DNA from: JBDROX01 sp043809645
Lineage (GTDB): Bacteria > Patescibacteriota > Patescibacteriia > Magasanikbacterales > UBA922
Reading direction: 5' to 3'
DNA length: 64,000 bases
Assembly (NCBI GenBank): GCA_043809645.1
Contig: JBDROX010000036.1
Span: 1 to 64,000, forward strand
Shown here in pieces: positions 31,055-39,730 of this stretch. Below the pieces are notes generated by a model. The model saw only the letters and a program-made list of their open reading frames with translations. It did no database searches and had not been told where the DNA came from. The translations under genes and the position numbers were made by a program. Within the stretch, counting starts at the first letter, position 1; each line of letters starts with the position of its first letter.

Positions 31055-33715
31055 ATGAACTTCTACCAACAGACAATAGAAGCAGTTTTTGATCATTTTA
31101 AGGTTGATGAAAAACAAGGTTTGAGTGGTTTAAAAGTGAAGAAAGCGCTGAAGATACATGGCAAGAACGAGCTTCCAAGAGCACGAAAGAAAACAACAAA
31201 CTTGAAAATCTTTTTGAATCAATGGAAAAGTCCATTGCTTTTTATTTTGTTGGTTGCTGGCTTCATTAGCGGGCTTCTAGGTGAGTACACTGACATGACA
31301 GTTATCCTGCTCACTGCAGGGATCAATGCTGCCATTGGATACATTCAGGAGAATAAAGCAAATAGTGCACTAGAAAAACTTCAAGAAATGGTTGCATATC
31401 AGGCCACAGTGATGAGAGATGGAAAAAAGCTTCAGATAGAAAGTAGTAATCTTGTGCCTGGTGATATTCTTTTCCTAGAGGCTGGAGATAAAATTCAGGC
31501 AGATGCAAGAATCATCTCCACGGTTGATTTCGAAGTACACGAGGCAGCTCTCACAGGAGAGTCACAGGAAGTGAAGAAGAGCCGAGGCGTGATCAAAGAT
31601 GAAATCGGCGTTGCTGATAGATACAACACTGTATTCCGAGGGACTACTGCAGTGAATGGACACGCTGTCGTTGTTGTCATTAATACTGGTGAGGAAACAG
31701 AGATAGGGAAGATTGCCACAATGGTCAAAGATATTAAAGATGAGGAAACACCTCTTCAGAATCAGCTCAAAAAATTAAGTCAAAAGCTTGGTGCGATCGT
31801 CCTTGTCATATCTTTTCTCATTTTCTTGCTTGGAATTTTTGTCAGCAAGGATACAACAATATTTGAAATGTTTGAGACGGCAGTCGCTATTTCAGTTGCT
31901 GCCATTCCTGAAGGACTCATCATATCCCTGACAGTCATACTTGCAATTGGTATGCAGTTTATCCTGAAACGGAACGCACTTGTTCGACGACTTGTGTCTG
32001 CAGAGACACTAGGGAGTGTCAGTGTTATTTGTACAGACAAGACAGGAACTGTCACAGAAGGAAAAATGAGTGTCACAGAACTTGTTACGAAATCAGAACA
32101 TCTGGATGTTGATGAGCTGAGAGTACTGAATTCAAAAAAGGAGGATAGGCATGCTGAAGCATTATTGGCACTTCGCATTGGCACGCTCTGCAACAACGCA
32201 AGTCAGAACAGTGAGAATATATTTGTTGGTGATACTACAGAGACGGCTCTGGCAGAAATAGGATTCTCTGCTGGCATAAATAAAGTGGATTTGGAGAAAA
32301 CAGTGAGGCGTATTGACGAAATTCCTTTTAGTAGTAGAGAGAAGTACATGGTGACGCTTCATCATGCATCAGACGCTGCTTTCATATATGCGAAAGGTGC
32401 TCCAGAAGTCATTCTTTCAAAGTGCAGTTACTTGAGTACAGCAGGAGGGAATATAAAACTTGAAAAAAAAGAAAAAGATTGGCTTGAGGATGAAATCAGA
32501 AAACTTACTGCAAAAGGATTGCGAGTACTTGCACTTGCGTACAAGGGTACAGATTTATCTTTGGTAGATCTGGGTTCAGAAGATGAAGAAAATCTAACTT
32601 TTGCAGGTATAGTTGGCCTTTCTGATCCAGTTCGTACAGATGTTAAACAAACAATTGAGGTTGCCCGGCAAGCGGGTATTCGAGTTATAATGGTAACAGG
32701 TGACCATGCAATGACAGCGCGTGCGATTGCAAGCCAAATTGGACTGCCTTCAGATGATCAGAATGTTGTACGTGGTGATGAGCTGCAAAAGATGAGTGAG
32801 AAGAAACTCCTGCAAGTAGTAACACATGCAAGTGTCTTCGCACGCGTAGATCCAAGGGATAAAATTCGGATTGTGAATGCTCTAAAGAAGAATGGGGAGG
32901 TTGTTGCTATGACAGGGGATGGCGTGAATGATGCTCCAGCGCTCAAAGGAGCAGACATTGGTGTTGCAGTCGGATCTGGCACTGATGTTGCAAAGGAAGT
33001 TGCTGAGCTTGTGATTCTTGATGATAAATTCCCAACTATTGTTGCAGCTGTAGAGGAGGGGAGAACAATTTATCAAAATATCAAGAAAGTTGTTCTCAAA
33101 TTACTTTCTGACAGTTTTACAGAAGTTATTCTTATCTCAGGCAGTCTCATTGCTGGACTTCCTCTTGCACTCCTTCCTGTTCAGATACTCTGGGTGAATC
33201 TCATTGAAGATTCTTTTCCAAATATGGCGCTTGCATTTGATAAGGGTGACAAGGAAAATATGAAAGATCCTCCACGCAAGAAAGGGGTCTCACTAATTGA
33301 CAAGGAAATGAAGGTAATGATTGCTATTGTGACTATTGTTCACGATATTGGGCTCCTTACCGCCTATATCATTCTTTCTAAGATTGGTATGGATATTGCT
33401 CTTGTCCGTACTATTATATTTGCAGCGCTCGCCACGGATTCACTGATTATTATTTATCCAATACGTAGCATGCGGCACATGCTCTGGCAGATCAATCCTT
33501 TTGATAACAGGTATCTTACAATGAGTGTACTCCTTGGATTGGGATTGTTAATCCTTAGCATTTATGCACAACCTCTTCAATACTTACTTAAAACAATCCC
33601 ACTGACGGCAGAGCATTGGCTCCTAGTGATACTTCTTGGTATAATCGACATTATACTTATCGAAGCCATTAAGGGAATTTTTCTTGTTAAAAATCATCAT
33701 AAATTAAGTGAATAA
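31055..33715 (+). CDS. Type II P-type cation-transporting ATPase
   Basis: 886 aa. Actuator TGES (ALTGES), TM4 IPEGL, phosphorylation site Asp328 in CTDKTGTVTEG, nucleotide-binding KGAPE, hinge MVTGDHAMTARAIA and MTGDGVNDAPALK. TM6 reads WVNLIEDSFPNMALAFD. The layout is that of SERCA/PMCA-like (P2) pumps, exporting Ca2+ or another cation; the ion cannot be fixed from sequence alone. The translin-like gene follows after 1 nt. Confidence 0.92.
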   Translation: MNFYQQTIEAVFDHFKVDEKQGLSGLKVKKALKIHGKNELPRARKKTTNLKIFLNQWKSPLLFILLVAGFISGLLGEYTDMTVILLTAGINAAIGYIQENKANSALEKLQEMVAYQATVMRDGKKLQIESSNLVPGDILFLEAGDKIQADARIISTVDFEVHEAALTGESQEVKKSRGVIKDEIGVADRYNTVFRGTTAVNGHAVVVVINTGEETEIGKIATMVKDIKDEETPLQNQLKKLSQKLGAIVLVISFLIFLLGIFVSKDTTIFEMFETAVAISVAAIPEGLIISLTVILAIGMQFILKRNALVRRLVSAETLGSVSVICTDKTGTVTEGKMSVTELVTKSEHLDVDELRVLNSKKEDRHAEALLALRIGTLCNNASQNSENIFVGDTTETALAEIGFSAGINKVDLEKTVRRIDEIPFSSREKYMVTLHHASDAAFIYAKGAPEVILSKCSYLSTAGGNIKLEKKEKDWLEDEIRKLTAKGLRVLALAYKGTDLSLVDLGSEDEENLTFAGIVGLSDPVRTDVKQTIEVARQAGIRVIMVTGDHAMTARAIASQIGLPSDDQNVVRGDELQKMSEKKLLQVVTHASVFARVDPRDKIRIVNALKKNGEVVAMTGDGVNDAPALKGADIGVAVGSGTDVAKEVAELVILDDKFPTIVAAVEEGRTIYQNIKKVVLKLLSDSFTEVILISGSLIAGLPLALLPVQILWVNLIEDSFPNMALAFDKGDKENMKDPPRKKGVSLIDKEMKVMIAIVTIVHDIGLLTAYIILSKIGMDIALVRTIIFAALATDSLIIIYPIRSMRHMLWQINPFDNRYLTMSVLLGLGLLILSIYAQPLQYLLKTIPLTAEHWLLVILLGIIDIILIEAIKGIFLVKNHHKLSE

Positions 33716-33716
33716 T

Positions 33717-34289
33717 ATGTTGAACAAACCCTATACAGCCAAACTTAGAAAACATATGCTTGGATTTGCGACGAAACGTCGTGATGTGATCAAAATGTCT
33801 GGTGATGCACTCCACCATGCCAAGAGGGCTATTTTTGCTATGCACAAGGATGATCTAAAGGAAGCAGAGGCCAAATTGAAACAGAGCGAGGCACTTTTCA
33901 GTGGGCTTCATAAGAAATTCTCAAAAGATTCAGAAATTACAAATGAAGGATCATACAAAGCAGGCCTAGAAGAGTACGTTGAAGCAAGTCTTTTCTACCA
34001 GTTCCTTACAACTGGTAGAATGGGAGAGCTGAGGGGTCTAGATATAGTACCACATGTCTATATTGCAGGTATCTGTGATGTTCCTGGTGAACTCTTGCGC
34101 TATGCCACTAAAGCTGCTACAAATAAGGATGAAAAAACAGTAAAAAAATGCGCTGAGATGGCCAAGGAAATAGTAGGAGAACTTATTGAGTTCAACCTGA
34201 CGAGTTACCTCAGAACCAAGTTTGATCAAGCAAAACGAGCTGTTCAAAAAATTGAATATATTCAGTACGAACTAAGTCTTCGGAAATAG
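33717..34289 (+). CDS. Translin family protein
   Basis: 190 aa all-helical protein from the ATG at 33717. The segments KRRDVIKMSGDALHHAKRAIFAMH, LEEYVEASLFYQFLTTG and GLDIVPHVYIAGICDVPGEL match the translin/TRAX family (nucleic-acid-binding ring proteins; TRAX members are RNases). Prokaryotic members occur mostly in archaea and CPR. Acidic residues of the EYVEA region could coordinate metal. It is coupled to the cation pump gene, which may be only operon packing. Confidence 0.82.
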   Translation: MLNKPYTAKLRKHMLGFATKRRDVIKMSGDALHHAKRAIFAMHKDDLKEAEAKLKQSEALFSGLHKKFSKDSEITNEGSYKAGLEEYVEASLFYQFLTTGRMGELRGLDIVPHVYIAGICDVPGELLRYATKAATNKDEKTVKKCAEMAKEIVGELIEFNLTSYLRTKFDQAKRAVQKIEYIQYELSLRK

Positions 34290-34316
34290 AATCTTAAAAG
34301 GAGTGAGTGCCTCAAT

Positions 34317-35669
34317 ATGATCAAGAAGTTTTTTAAAAAAATTCTTCCAAGACAAGTGTGGAATCTACGTCACCTTTTTTTTGCATGGTACGGTGCTTTT
34401 AAGTACAAGCACCCCTCGGAAGAACTGGTGGTCATTGGAGTGACTGGTACGAGTGGAAAATCGACAACGACTCACTTTTTAAGACAGATTCTTGAAGAGG
34501 CTGGATACACTGTTGGCTCTCTATCAACAATTGATTTTTATATTGCTGGTGAGTCAACATTGAACGATAGAAAGATGACCATGCTCGGAAAGATGGAAAT
34601 TCAAAAGTACCTTCGAAAGATGGTGGACGCTGGATGCAACATTGCAATCATAGAAACAACATCTGAAGGAAGGTTACAGCATCGTCACCGATTTATTAAT
34701 TATGATCTTATTGGCCTTACGAATCTCTATCCAGAGCATATTGAATCACACGGAAGTTTTGAAAAATACAAACAAGCAAAGAAAGACATTTTTAACTATG
34801 TCTCATCGCGCAAACACAAGGTTGTGCATGGAAATGACGTTCCAAAAGCATGTGTTGTGAATGCTGCGAGTGAATATGCAGAAGAGTTTTTGGAAACCCA
34901 CTTTGAAAAAAAGTGTCTTTTTGCGAGGAATGATGTTGAACTCTTTGCTGAAAAAAAAGATTTTGATAAGAGTCTTGAGTTTGTCATTGGAAGGAATATC
35001 GAAGTAAATAGAGATGGGCTCCACTTTGATACAGATCATACACATATTGATGCACAGCTCTATGGAGAGCATAATATAGAGAACCTCCTTGCAGCATTTA
35101 CTATTGCCAGGTGTTTGAATATTGACTGGAAGAAAATTGCAAAGGCTGCCACAAAAGTACGAAATGTCCCTGGAAGAATCGAGTTTATTCATGAAGCAGA
35201 AGAAAAGGGATTTTCTGTCATTGTTGATTATGCTTTTGAACCAGGTGCTATGGAGGCGCTCTATAGTGTAACAAAATTTCTTGATTTCAAAAAAATTATA
35301 CATGTATTCGGATCTACAGGCGGTGGACGTGATAAAGCGAGGAGATTTTCCGTAGGCACATATGTTGGAGAGCAGGCGGATATCTGTATTATTACAGACG
35401 AGGATCCATATGATGACGACCCAATGCAGATTATAGATGATGTTGCTTCTGCTGTAGAAAATACAGGAAAAAAACTGGATGAAAATCTTTTCAAGATACT
35501 ATCTAGAAAAAAAGCAATTCAAAAAGCCATTGATATGGCAAACAGGGATGATCTCATACTCATTACAGGAAAGGGAAGCGAGCAGGCAATGGTGATAACA
35601 GGAGGAAAGCTCATACCCTGGGATGATAGAGAAGAAGTTCGAAGTGCACTTTTGAGTAAGAATGATTAA
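34317..35669 (+). CDS. MurE-like Mur ligase
   Basis: 450 aa. P-loop GVTGTSGKSTTTHFL (~40-54), central LTNLYPEHIESHGSFEKY with the Mur ligase Glu/His, and C-terminal VIVDYAFEPGAMEAL, HVFGSTGGGRDKARR. It groups with UDP-MurNAc-tripeptide synthetases, but the N-terminal UDP-binding domain is reduced to ~35 residues. The DNPR motif that selects meso-DAP reads DEDPYDDDP, so DAP is not an obvious substrate. Cytoplasmic, peptidoglycan precursor synthesis. Confidence 0.8.
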   Translation: MIKKFFKKILPRQVWNLRHLFFAWYGAFKYKHPSEELVVIGVTGTSGKSTTTHFLRQILEEAGYTVGSLSTIDFYIAGESTLNDRKMTMLGKMEIQKYLRKMVDAGCNIAIIETTSEGRLQHRHRFINYDLIGLTNLYPEHIESHGSFEKYKQAKKDIFNYVSSRKHKVVHGNDVPKACVVNAASEYAEEFLETHFEKKCLFARNDVELFAEKKDFDKSLEFVIGRNIEVNRDGLHFDTDHTHIDAQLYGEHNIENLLAAFTIARCLNIDWKKIAKAATKVRNVPGRIEFIHEAEEKGFSVIVDYAFEPGAMEALYSVTKFLDFKKIIHVFGSTGGGRDKARRFSVGTYVGEQADICIITDEDPYDDDPMQIIDDVASAVENTGKKLDENLFKILSRKKAIQKAIDMANRDDLILITGKGSEQAMVITGGKLIPWDDREEVRSALLSKND

Positions 35670-36090
35670 CACATGTATGGAAAGAAGGAGTAAGGAGAAA
35701 ACGACAAGGAAATTCTACAAAACAAAAGTTTTTCTTCTTGTGGTGTTTCTTGGTGCGATTTTTGTGGCAATTAGTTATATACGAGGTTACTATCAGGATT
35801 ACAAAATAAAGCAAGAAATCAAGTATCTGAAAGAGGAAGTAAGGACACTGGAGAGTAAGAAAATTGAATCACTCGCAATTCTAGAATATGTCATGAGTGA
35901 CACCTTCATAGAAGAGAAGGCGAGGACAGAATTGAACCTAAAGAAACCAGGAGAGCATGTCGCTTTCATATCTAGTGATGGAGACAATGTTTCGAGGGTT
36001 GATAGTAATTTCTACCAAGAGAAAAAAGAGGACTTGAATAATCCAACAAAATGGTGGTATTATTTCTTTGTTAATAAAGAAATAAATTAA
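35662..36090 (+). CDS. FtsB/DivIC-like septum formation protein
   Basis: 142 aa. One TM helix (KVFLLVVFLGAIFVAISYI, ~23-41) followed by a coiled coil (YKIKQEIKYLKEEVRTLESKK) and the FtsB/DivIC region FIEEKARTELNLKKPGEHV. Joins FtsL/FtsQ in the divisome; ftsQ is at 62504. The ATG at 35662 overlaps the Mur ligase stop by 8 nt; a second ATG at 35677 is possible. Confidence 0.82.
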   Translation: MINTCMERRSKEKTTRKFYKTKVFLLVVFLGAIFVAISYIRGYYQDYKIKQEIKYLKEEVRTLESKKIESLAILEYVMSDTFIEEKARTELNLKKPGEHVAFISSDGDNVSRVDSNFYQEKKEDLNNPTKWWYYFFVNKEIN

Positions 36091-36114
36091 TATATTTCAT
36101 AAATATTCGAACCT

Positions 36115-37119
36115 ATGTCAAAAAATGAAGAAAAGAAGAAAAATAATGCCAAGGCACTTGGTCTTGGTTTTATCCTCATTATACTCCTGGCTATTGTCGG
36201 AGTGTATATGTTCTCCTATTCTGGAGTAAAGAAAGCTTCAAGATCAAATTTTGTAGTGAAGAGTGCAACAATATTTGGTATTCCTGCAGCAAAAATTAAT
36301 GGACAGAAGATTACATACAAGGATTATCTCCTCGATGTACAGAGTCTTGAGAGTTTTTATAGCATTAATCCAGAGCAATTCAGCGGTATTACTGATGAAG
36401 ATCTCTCAAATCAGGCGCTTTCTAGACTGCTCGCAAACAAAATTATTGGTAGTTGGGCAAAAAAGCTTGATATCTCTGTTACAGATGAGGAGGTAAATAA
36501 GGCTGTAGAGGAAATAGTCGGCGAGTTTGGTTCTCGCGAAGCTACTGAGCAGGAAATTGTTACACAGTTTGGATGGACTCTCGACATGTATATTGAGAGA
36601 ATACTCAGGCCAATTTTACTAGAGCAGAAGATGGATGAGAAGTTTGCAGAGATTGAAAATTTTGAAGAAGGCAACAGCTTCCTCCAGCCAGAAGTGAAAG
36701 CAAGCCACATTCTCTTTCCAGCTGAGACAGAGGCAGGGGAAGATCTTGAAAGGATTCGAGTTGACGCAGAAAAAGTGTTGGAACGTGCTAAGAGTGGAGA
36801 AGACTTTGCGGCTCTTGCAAAAGAATTTGGATCTGACTCTACAAAGGATGTTGGTGGCGACCTCGGTTGGTTTGGATCAGGAATCATGGTTCCAGAGTTT
36901 GAGGAGGCAGCATTTAATACAGAAGTTGGGGCTGTTGCAGCAGAGCTCGTGGAAACACAGTTCGGACTCCATATCATCAAGGTTGATGATAAGAGAGAGG
37001 CAAGAGATTTCTCTGCGTTCATGAATTCACAACTAAAAGATGCTGATATTAAGATGGTAGCAGATATACCAAACCCGTTTGAGGGACTTTTTGACGATGA
37101 AGAAGGTTCAGAAGAATAA
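36115..37119 (+). CDS. Membrane-anchored parvulin-type peptidyl-prolyl isomerase
   Basis: 334 aa. TM anchor near residues 14-34 (LGLGFILIILLAIVGVYMFS), SurA-like N-terminal helical chaperone region (~60-190), then a parvulin domain (~195-310): KASHILFPAE, GSDSTKDVGGDLGWFGSG, MVPEFEEAAF and TQFGLHIIKV. Assists folding of exported proteins outside the membrane. Ends acidic (DDEEGSEE). Followed by a terminator. Confidence 0.88.
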   Translation: MSKNEEKKKNNAKALGLGFILIILLAIVGVYMFSYSGVKKASRSNFVVKSATIFGIPAAKINGQKITYKDYLLDVQSLESFYSINPEQFSGITDEDLSNQALSRLLANKIIGSWAKKLDISVTDEEVNKAVEEIVGEFGSREATEQEIVTQFGWTLDMYIERILRPILLEQKMDEKFAEIENFEEGNSFLQPEVKASHILFPAETEAGEDLERIRVDAEKVLERAKSGEDFAALAKEFGSDSTKDVGGDLGWFGSGIMVPEFEEAAFNTEVGAVAAELVETQFGLHIIKVDDKREARDFSAFMNSQLKDADIKMVADIPNPFEGLFDDEEGSEE

Positions 37120-37124
37120 ACAAA

Positions 37125-37152
37125 AAAACAACCCGTGAAAGCGGGTTGTTTT
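37125..37152 (+). terminator. Terminator after the parvulin gene
   Basis: AAAACAACCCG/CGGGTTGTTTT with a 6-nt loop. It ends 3 nt before tRNA-Gly. Confidence 0.85.
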
Positions 37153-37154
37153 AT

Positions 37155-37225
37155 GCGGGATTAGTACAATGGTAGTATATCTGCTTCCCAAGCAGGAGAC
37201 GCGAGTTCGATTCTCGTATCCCGCT
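37155..37225 (+). tRNA. tRNA-Gly(CCC)
   Basis: Acceptor GCGGGAT/ATCCCGC, anticodon loop TTCCCAA (CCC), T-arm CGAGTTCGATTCTCG, U discriminator, no encoded CCA. Confidence 0.93.
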
Positions 37226-37247
37226 CACGGTCAAAAAACCTTTGGGT

Positions 37248-37320
37248 GCCACCTTAGCTCAGTTGGTAGAGCAATTCCTTCGTAAGGAAGAGGTCCGGAG
37301 TTCGAATCTCCGAGGTGGCT
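37248..37320 (+). tRNA. tRNA-Thr(CGU)
   Basis: Acceptor GCCACCT/AGGTGGC, anticodon loop TTCGTAA (CGU), T-arm CGGAGTTCGAATCTCCG, U discriminator, CCA not encoded. Only 22 nt from tRNA-Gly, probably co-transcribed. Confidence 0.94.
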
Positions 37321-37323
37321 CAA

Positions 37324-37357
37324 AAAAACAGCCCACCAATAAGAGGTGAGCTGTTTT
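37324..37357 (+). terminator. Terminator after the tRNA-Gly/Thr pair
   Basis: AAAAACAGC-CACC pairs with GGTG-GCTGTTTTT, one bulge on each side, then a T tract. Confidence 0.75.
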
Positions 37358-37427
37358 TAATTTAGAATAATGCAGTGACTCACTGGACATTTTGTAATTT
37401 TGTCAACAGTGTTAGCAGAAGGCTCTC

Positions 37428-37456
37428 TTCAAGCAGGTATTCTGATGTGCTATAAT
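37428..37456 (+). promoter_or_regulatory. ftsEX promoter (TTCAAG-N17-TATAAT, extended TGC)
   Basis: TGCTATAAT with a weak -35 at 17-nt spacing; the -10 ends 11 nt before the ftsE ATG, so the mRNA is nearly leaderless. Confidence 0.7.
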
Positions 37457-37467
37457 GTCCGTACATT

Positions 37468-38148
37468 ATGATCAGACTCAAGGGAGTAACAAAAAAATAT
37501 AATCGGCACAGTACTGGAGTCGAGAATATTGACCTGCATATAGAGCCAGGTGAGTTTGTGTCGATTGTTGGGCAAAGTGGCACTGGGAAAACAACCATAG
37601 TGAAGCTTATTATTGCCGAAGAAAAACCATCTCATGGAAAGATTGAAATCGGAGGTTGGGACATATCTAGAATTAAAAATAGGGATATTCCTTTTCTCAG
37701 GCGACAGATAGGTGTTATTTTTCAGGATTTCAAACTATTGGAAAAAAAGACTGTAGAGGAGAACGTCTCTTTTGCTCTGCAGGTTGCTGGGGAGAAGAGT
37801 CACCGAATTAGACATGTGGTGCCAAAACTCCTGGAAATTGTTGGGTTGAAGAACAAGCAAAGGAGCTATCCACATCAACTATCTGGTGGAGAGCAACAGC
37901 GTGTTGTAATTGCAAGATCACTGGTTCATAGACCGAAAATTCTTGTGGCAGATGAGCCCACAGGAAATCTGGATTCAATCAATACACACGAAATTATCCA
38001 GATTTTGAAAAAGATAAATGAGTTTGGAACTACTATTTTACTTGTTACCCATAATAGGGAAGTTGTGAATCATCTGAGGAAGAGGGTTATTACACTGGAT
38101 GAAGGAAAAGTAATTTCAGATGTAAAAAGAGGAAAATATAGACTCTAA
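37468..38148 (+). CDS. ftsE: Cell division ABC transporter ATPase FtsE
   Basis: 226 aa. Walker A VGQSGTGKTT, Q-loop VIFQDFKLL, signature QLSGGEQQRV, Walker B ILVADEPTGNLD and switch His in VTHNREVV. FtsE drives FtsX to activate septal wall hydrolases; the EnvC-like M23 protein at 60636 is a plausible extracellular partner. ftsX follows after 9 nt. Confidence 0.95.
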   Translation: MIRLKGVTKKYNRHSTGVENIDLHIEPGEFVSIVGQSGTGKTTIVKLIIAEEKPSHGKIEIGGWDISRIKNRDIPFLRRQIGVIFQDFKLLEKKTVEENVSFALQVAGEKSHRIRHVVPKLLEIVGLKNKQRSYPHQLSGGEQQRVVIARSLVHRPKILVADEPTGNLDSINTHEIIQILKKINEFGTTILLVTHNREVVNHLRKRVITLDEGKVISDVKRGKYRL

Positions 38149-38157
38149 AATACGTAT

Positions 38158-39066
38158 ATGGCATCAATTTTTAGAATTATAAAATTTGCTTTTCAGGACA
38201 TTGTCAGAAATGCAAGTCTTTCTCTGATGACAATATTAATACTTGTATTGATGTTACTCTCTATTAACACTCTTTTTATTGTAGACGTGCTTACAAAACA
38301 AGCAACAGCCTCTATCAAAGAGCAAATTGATGTAAGTATCTACTTTGACCACGAGGCATCGGACGAGAATATTACTGAAATACGAGATTATGTTTCTGCT
38401 TTCCCAGAGGTTGTAGAAATGAATTTATATACGAAAGATCAGGTGTTGGAAAAATTTAAGGAAGAGCATGCACAGAGTCCAGAAATTTTAAAATCACTCG
38501 AAGAGCTGAAGGAAAATCCACTTGGGGCCACTATGGTAGTAAAAATGAAAAATCCAGGGGACTACAAGAAGATTATCGATGCACTGAGCGTACCAGAATA
38601 TGAATATATAATAGAAGCAAAAACATTTGGAGATACAGAACGTGCTATAAATAAAATTGACACCATTACTACACAAGTAGAAAGATTTAGTCTTGCACTG
38701 AGTGCATTCTTTGCAATTATTGCATTCCTGATCATCTTCAACACTATACGAGTATCTATATTCACACAGAGAATTGAAATAAGTATCAAGAAGCTTGTTG
38801 GTGCGACGAACTGGTTCATTAGAGGTCCTTATATCCTTGTTTCACTTATTTTCAGTATTATTAGTACTGCAATTGCCTACACACTAGTTGTCTTTGGTGC
38901 ACAATTCCTGGATCCATATATTGCTATCGTATTTCAGACTGACCCATTCTTGACAAATTACTTCAAAAGCAATATAATCATGCTGGCTGGTCTACAACTC
39001 ATTTCAGTTTTTCTCCTAACACTTGTGTCCAGTATGCTCGCAATGAGGAGACATCTAAGAGTCTAG
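38158..39066 (+). CDS. ftsX: Cell division protein FtsX
   Basis: 302 aa. TM1 (ILILVLMLLSINTLFIVDVL), an extracytoplasmic loop of ~130 residues, then three TM helices with the FtsX/MacB core (FSLALSAFFAIIAFLIIFNT and IEISIKKLVGATNWFIRGPY). Pairs with FtsE in the membrane. Confidence 0.94.
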   Translation: MASIFRIIKFAFQDIVRNASLSLMTILILVLMLLSINTLFIVDVLTKQATASIKEQIDVSIYFDHEASDENITEIRDYVSAFPEVVEMNLYTKDQVLEKFKEEHAQSPEILKSLEELKENPLGATMVVKMKNPGDYKKIIDALSVPEYEYIIEAKTFGDTERAINKIDTITTQVERFSLALSAFFAIIAFLIIFNTIRVSIFTQRIEISIKKLVGATNWFIRGPYILVSLIFSIISTAIAYTLVVFGAQFLDPYIAIVFQTDPFLTNYFKSNIIMLAGLQLISVFLLTLVSSMLAMRRHLRV

Positions 39067-39122
39067 AAACGTTTGAAAAGGCAAACTTCTGAGTTTTCTC
39101 AGTTGTTTTTTTGAAAAATATT

Positions 39123-39192
39123 CCGGGGTCGTCTAATGGTAGGACTCCAGGTTTTGGTCCTGGCTATCGGGGTTCGAATCCCTGCCCCGGAG
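39123..39192 (+). tRNA. tRNA-Gln(UUG)
   Basis: Acceptor TCCGGGG/CCCCGGA, anticodon stem CCAGG/CCTGG, loop TTTTGGT (UUG), T-arm GGGGTTCGAATCCCT, G discriminator, no encoded CCA. Close relative of tRNA-Gln(CUG) at 248. Confidence 0.93.
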
Positions 39193-39278
39193 CTACGTAA
39201 AGTTCGCTACGTTCACAATGTGGCCAGCTCATATAAAAATGATCTTGCTGCGTGGTGACCGAAGGTCACTTTATGCGA

Positions 39279-39677
39279 TCGGCGGTAGCTCAGTGGTAGA
39301 GCAGTTGGCTGTAAAATTGTTTGCAGCCTTCAATGGAAACATTGGAGTGAAAACAAGGTGAATTGCTGGGAGCCCTCTCTCCTGAATTATCAGGTCTGGG
39401 TAATCAGCAGCCAATCCTTTGCGGAGACGCATTCAGGCAACAGGTGTAGAAATATACAGGTCTGCATGCGGCAAGATTTGCGAAGGCAGGTTCAGAGACT
39501 ATCCTTAATTGGAGTAGTTCAAAGGTGGTGCACCTTTGAACGAAGCGCCTTGCACCCAAACGCTCTCGACAAGATCGAGTTATTACGTGGGTGATGATAT
39601 ATAGTCCATCCTTTGGTGAAAGCCAGAGACAAGATGTAACCAATTGGTCGCCGGTTCGAATCCGGCCCGCCGAGCCA
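39279..39677 (+). tRNA. tRNA-Asn(GUU) interrupted by a group I intron inside the anticodon
   Basis: Exons 39279-39312 and 39637-39677. Spliced product: acceptor TCGGCGG/CCGCCGA, D-arm GCTC/GAGC, anticodon stem GTTGG/CCAAT with loop CTGTTAA (GUU), short variable loop TGGTC, T-arm GCCGGTTCGAATCCGGC, G discriminator and encoded CCA. The loop and G73 are those of bacterial tRNA-Asn. Without splicing at this point the loop would read GUA (Tyr), but the class I variable arm and the intron P1 pairing support Asn. The intron separates U35 from U36. Confidence 0.9.
39313..39636 (+). ncRNA. Group I self-splicing intron (324 nt, no ORF)
   Basis: P1 forms between exon GGCTGT (39307-39312) and guide GCAGCC (39323-39328), giving the required U-G pair at the 5' splice site. 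The core elements occur in order: P (GAATTGCTGGGA, 39360-39371), Q (AATCAGCAGCCA, 39402-39413), R (TTCAGAGACTA, 39491-39501) and S (ATATATAGTCC, 39597-39607). The intron ends in the terminal G (39636). The core resembles the tRNA-type IC3 introns of cyanobacteria. No homing endonuclease is encoded. Confidence 0.92.
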
Positions 39678-39686
39678 TGAATTTTC

Positions 39687-39730
39687 AAAAAAACATCGCT
39701 AACTTTAGATAAGTTTAGCGGTGTTTTTTT
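39687..39730 (+). terminator. Terminator after tRNA-Asn
   Basis: AAAAAAACATCGCTAAACTT-type stem: ACATCGCTAACTT against AAGTTTAGCGGTGT, then seven T. Nearly identical to the terminator at 192-233. Confidence 0.8.

Noticed and set aside
36411..37022. 203-codon minus-strand ORF antisense to the parvulin gene
   Set aside because: Ser-rich shadow frame without motifs; the sense frame is a clear parvulin.
39358..39594. 78-codon ORF inside the group I intron
   Set aside because: It overlaps the conserved P, Q and R core and has no homing endonuclease motif (no LAGLIDADG, GIY-YIG or HNH).
39279..39677. tRNA-Tyr(GUA) as the identity of the intron-containing tRNA
   Set aside because: The GUA reading uses an intron base. 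The P1 pairing ending at U39312, the terminal G at 39636, the short variable arm and the G discriminator fit spliced tRNA-Asn(GUU).
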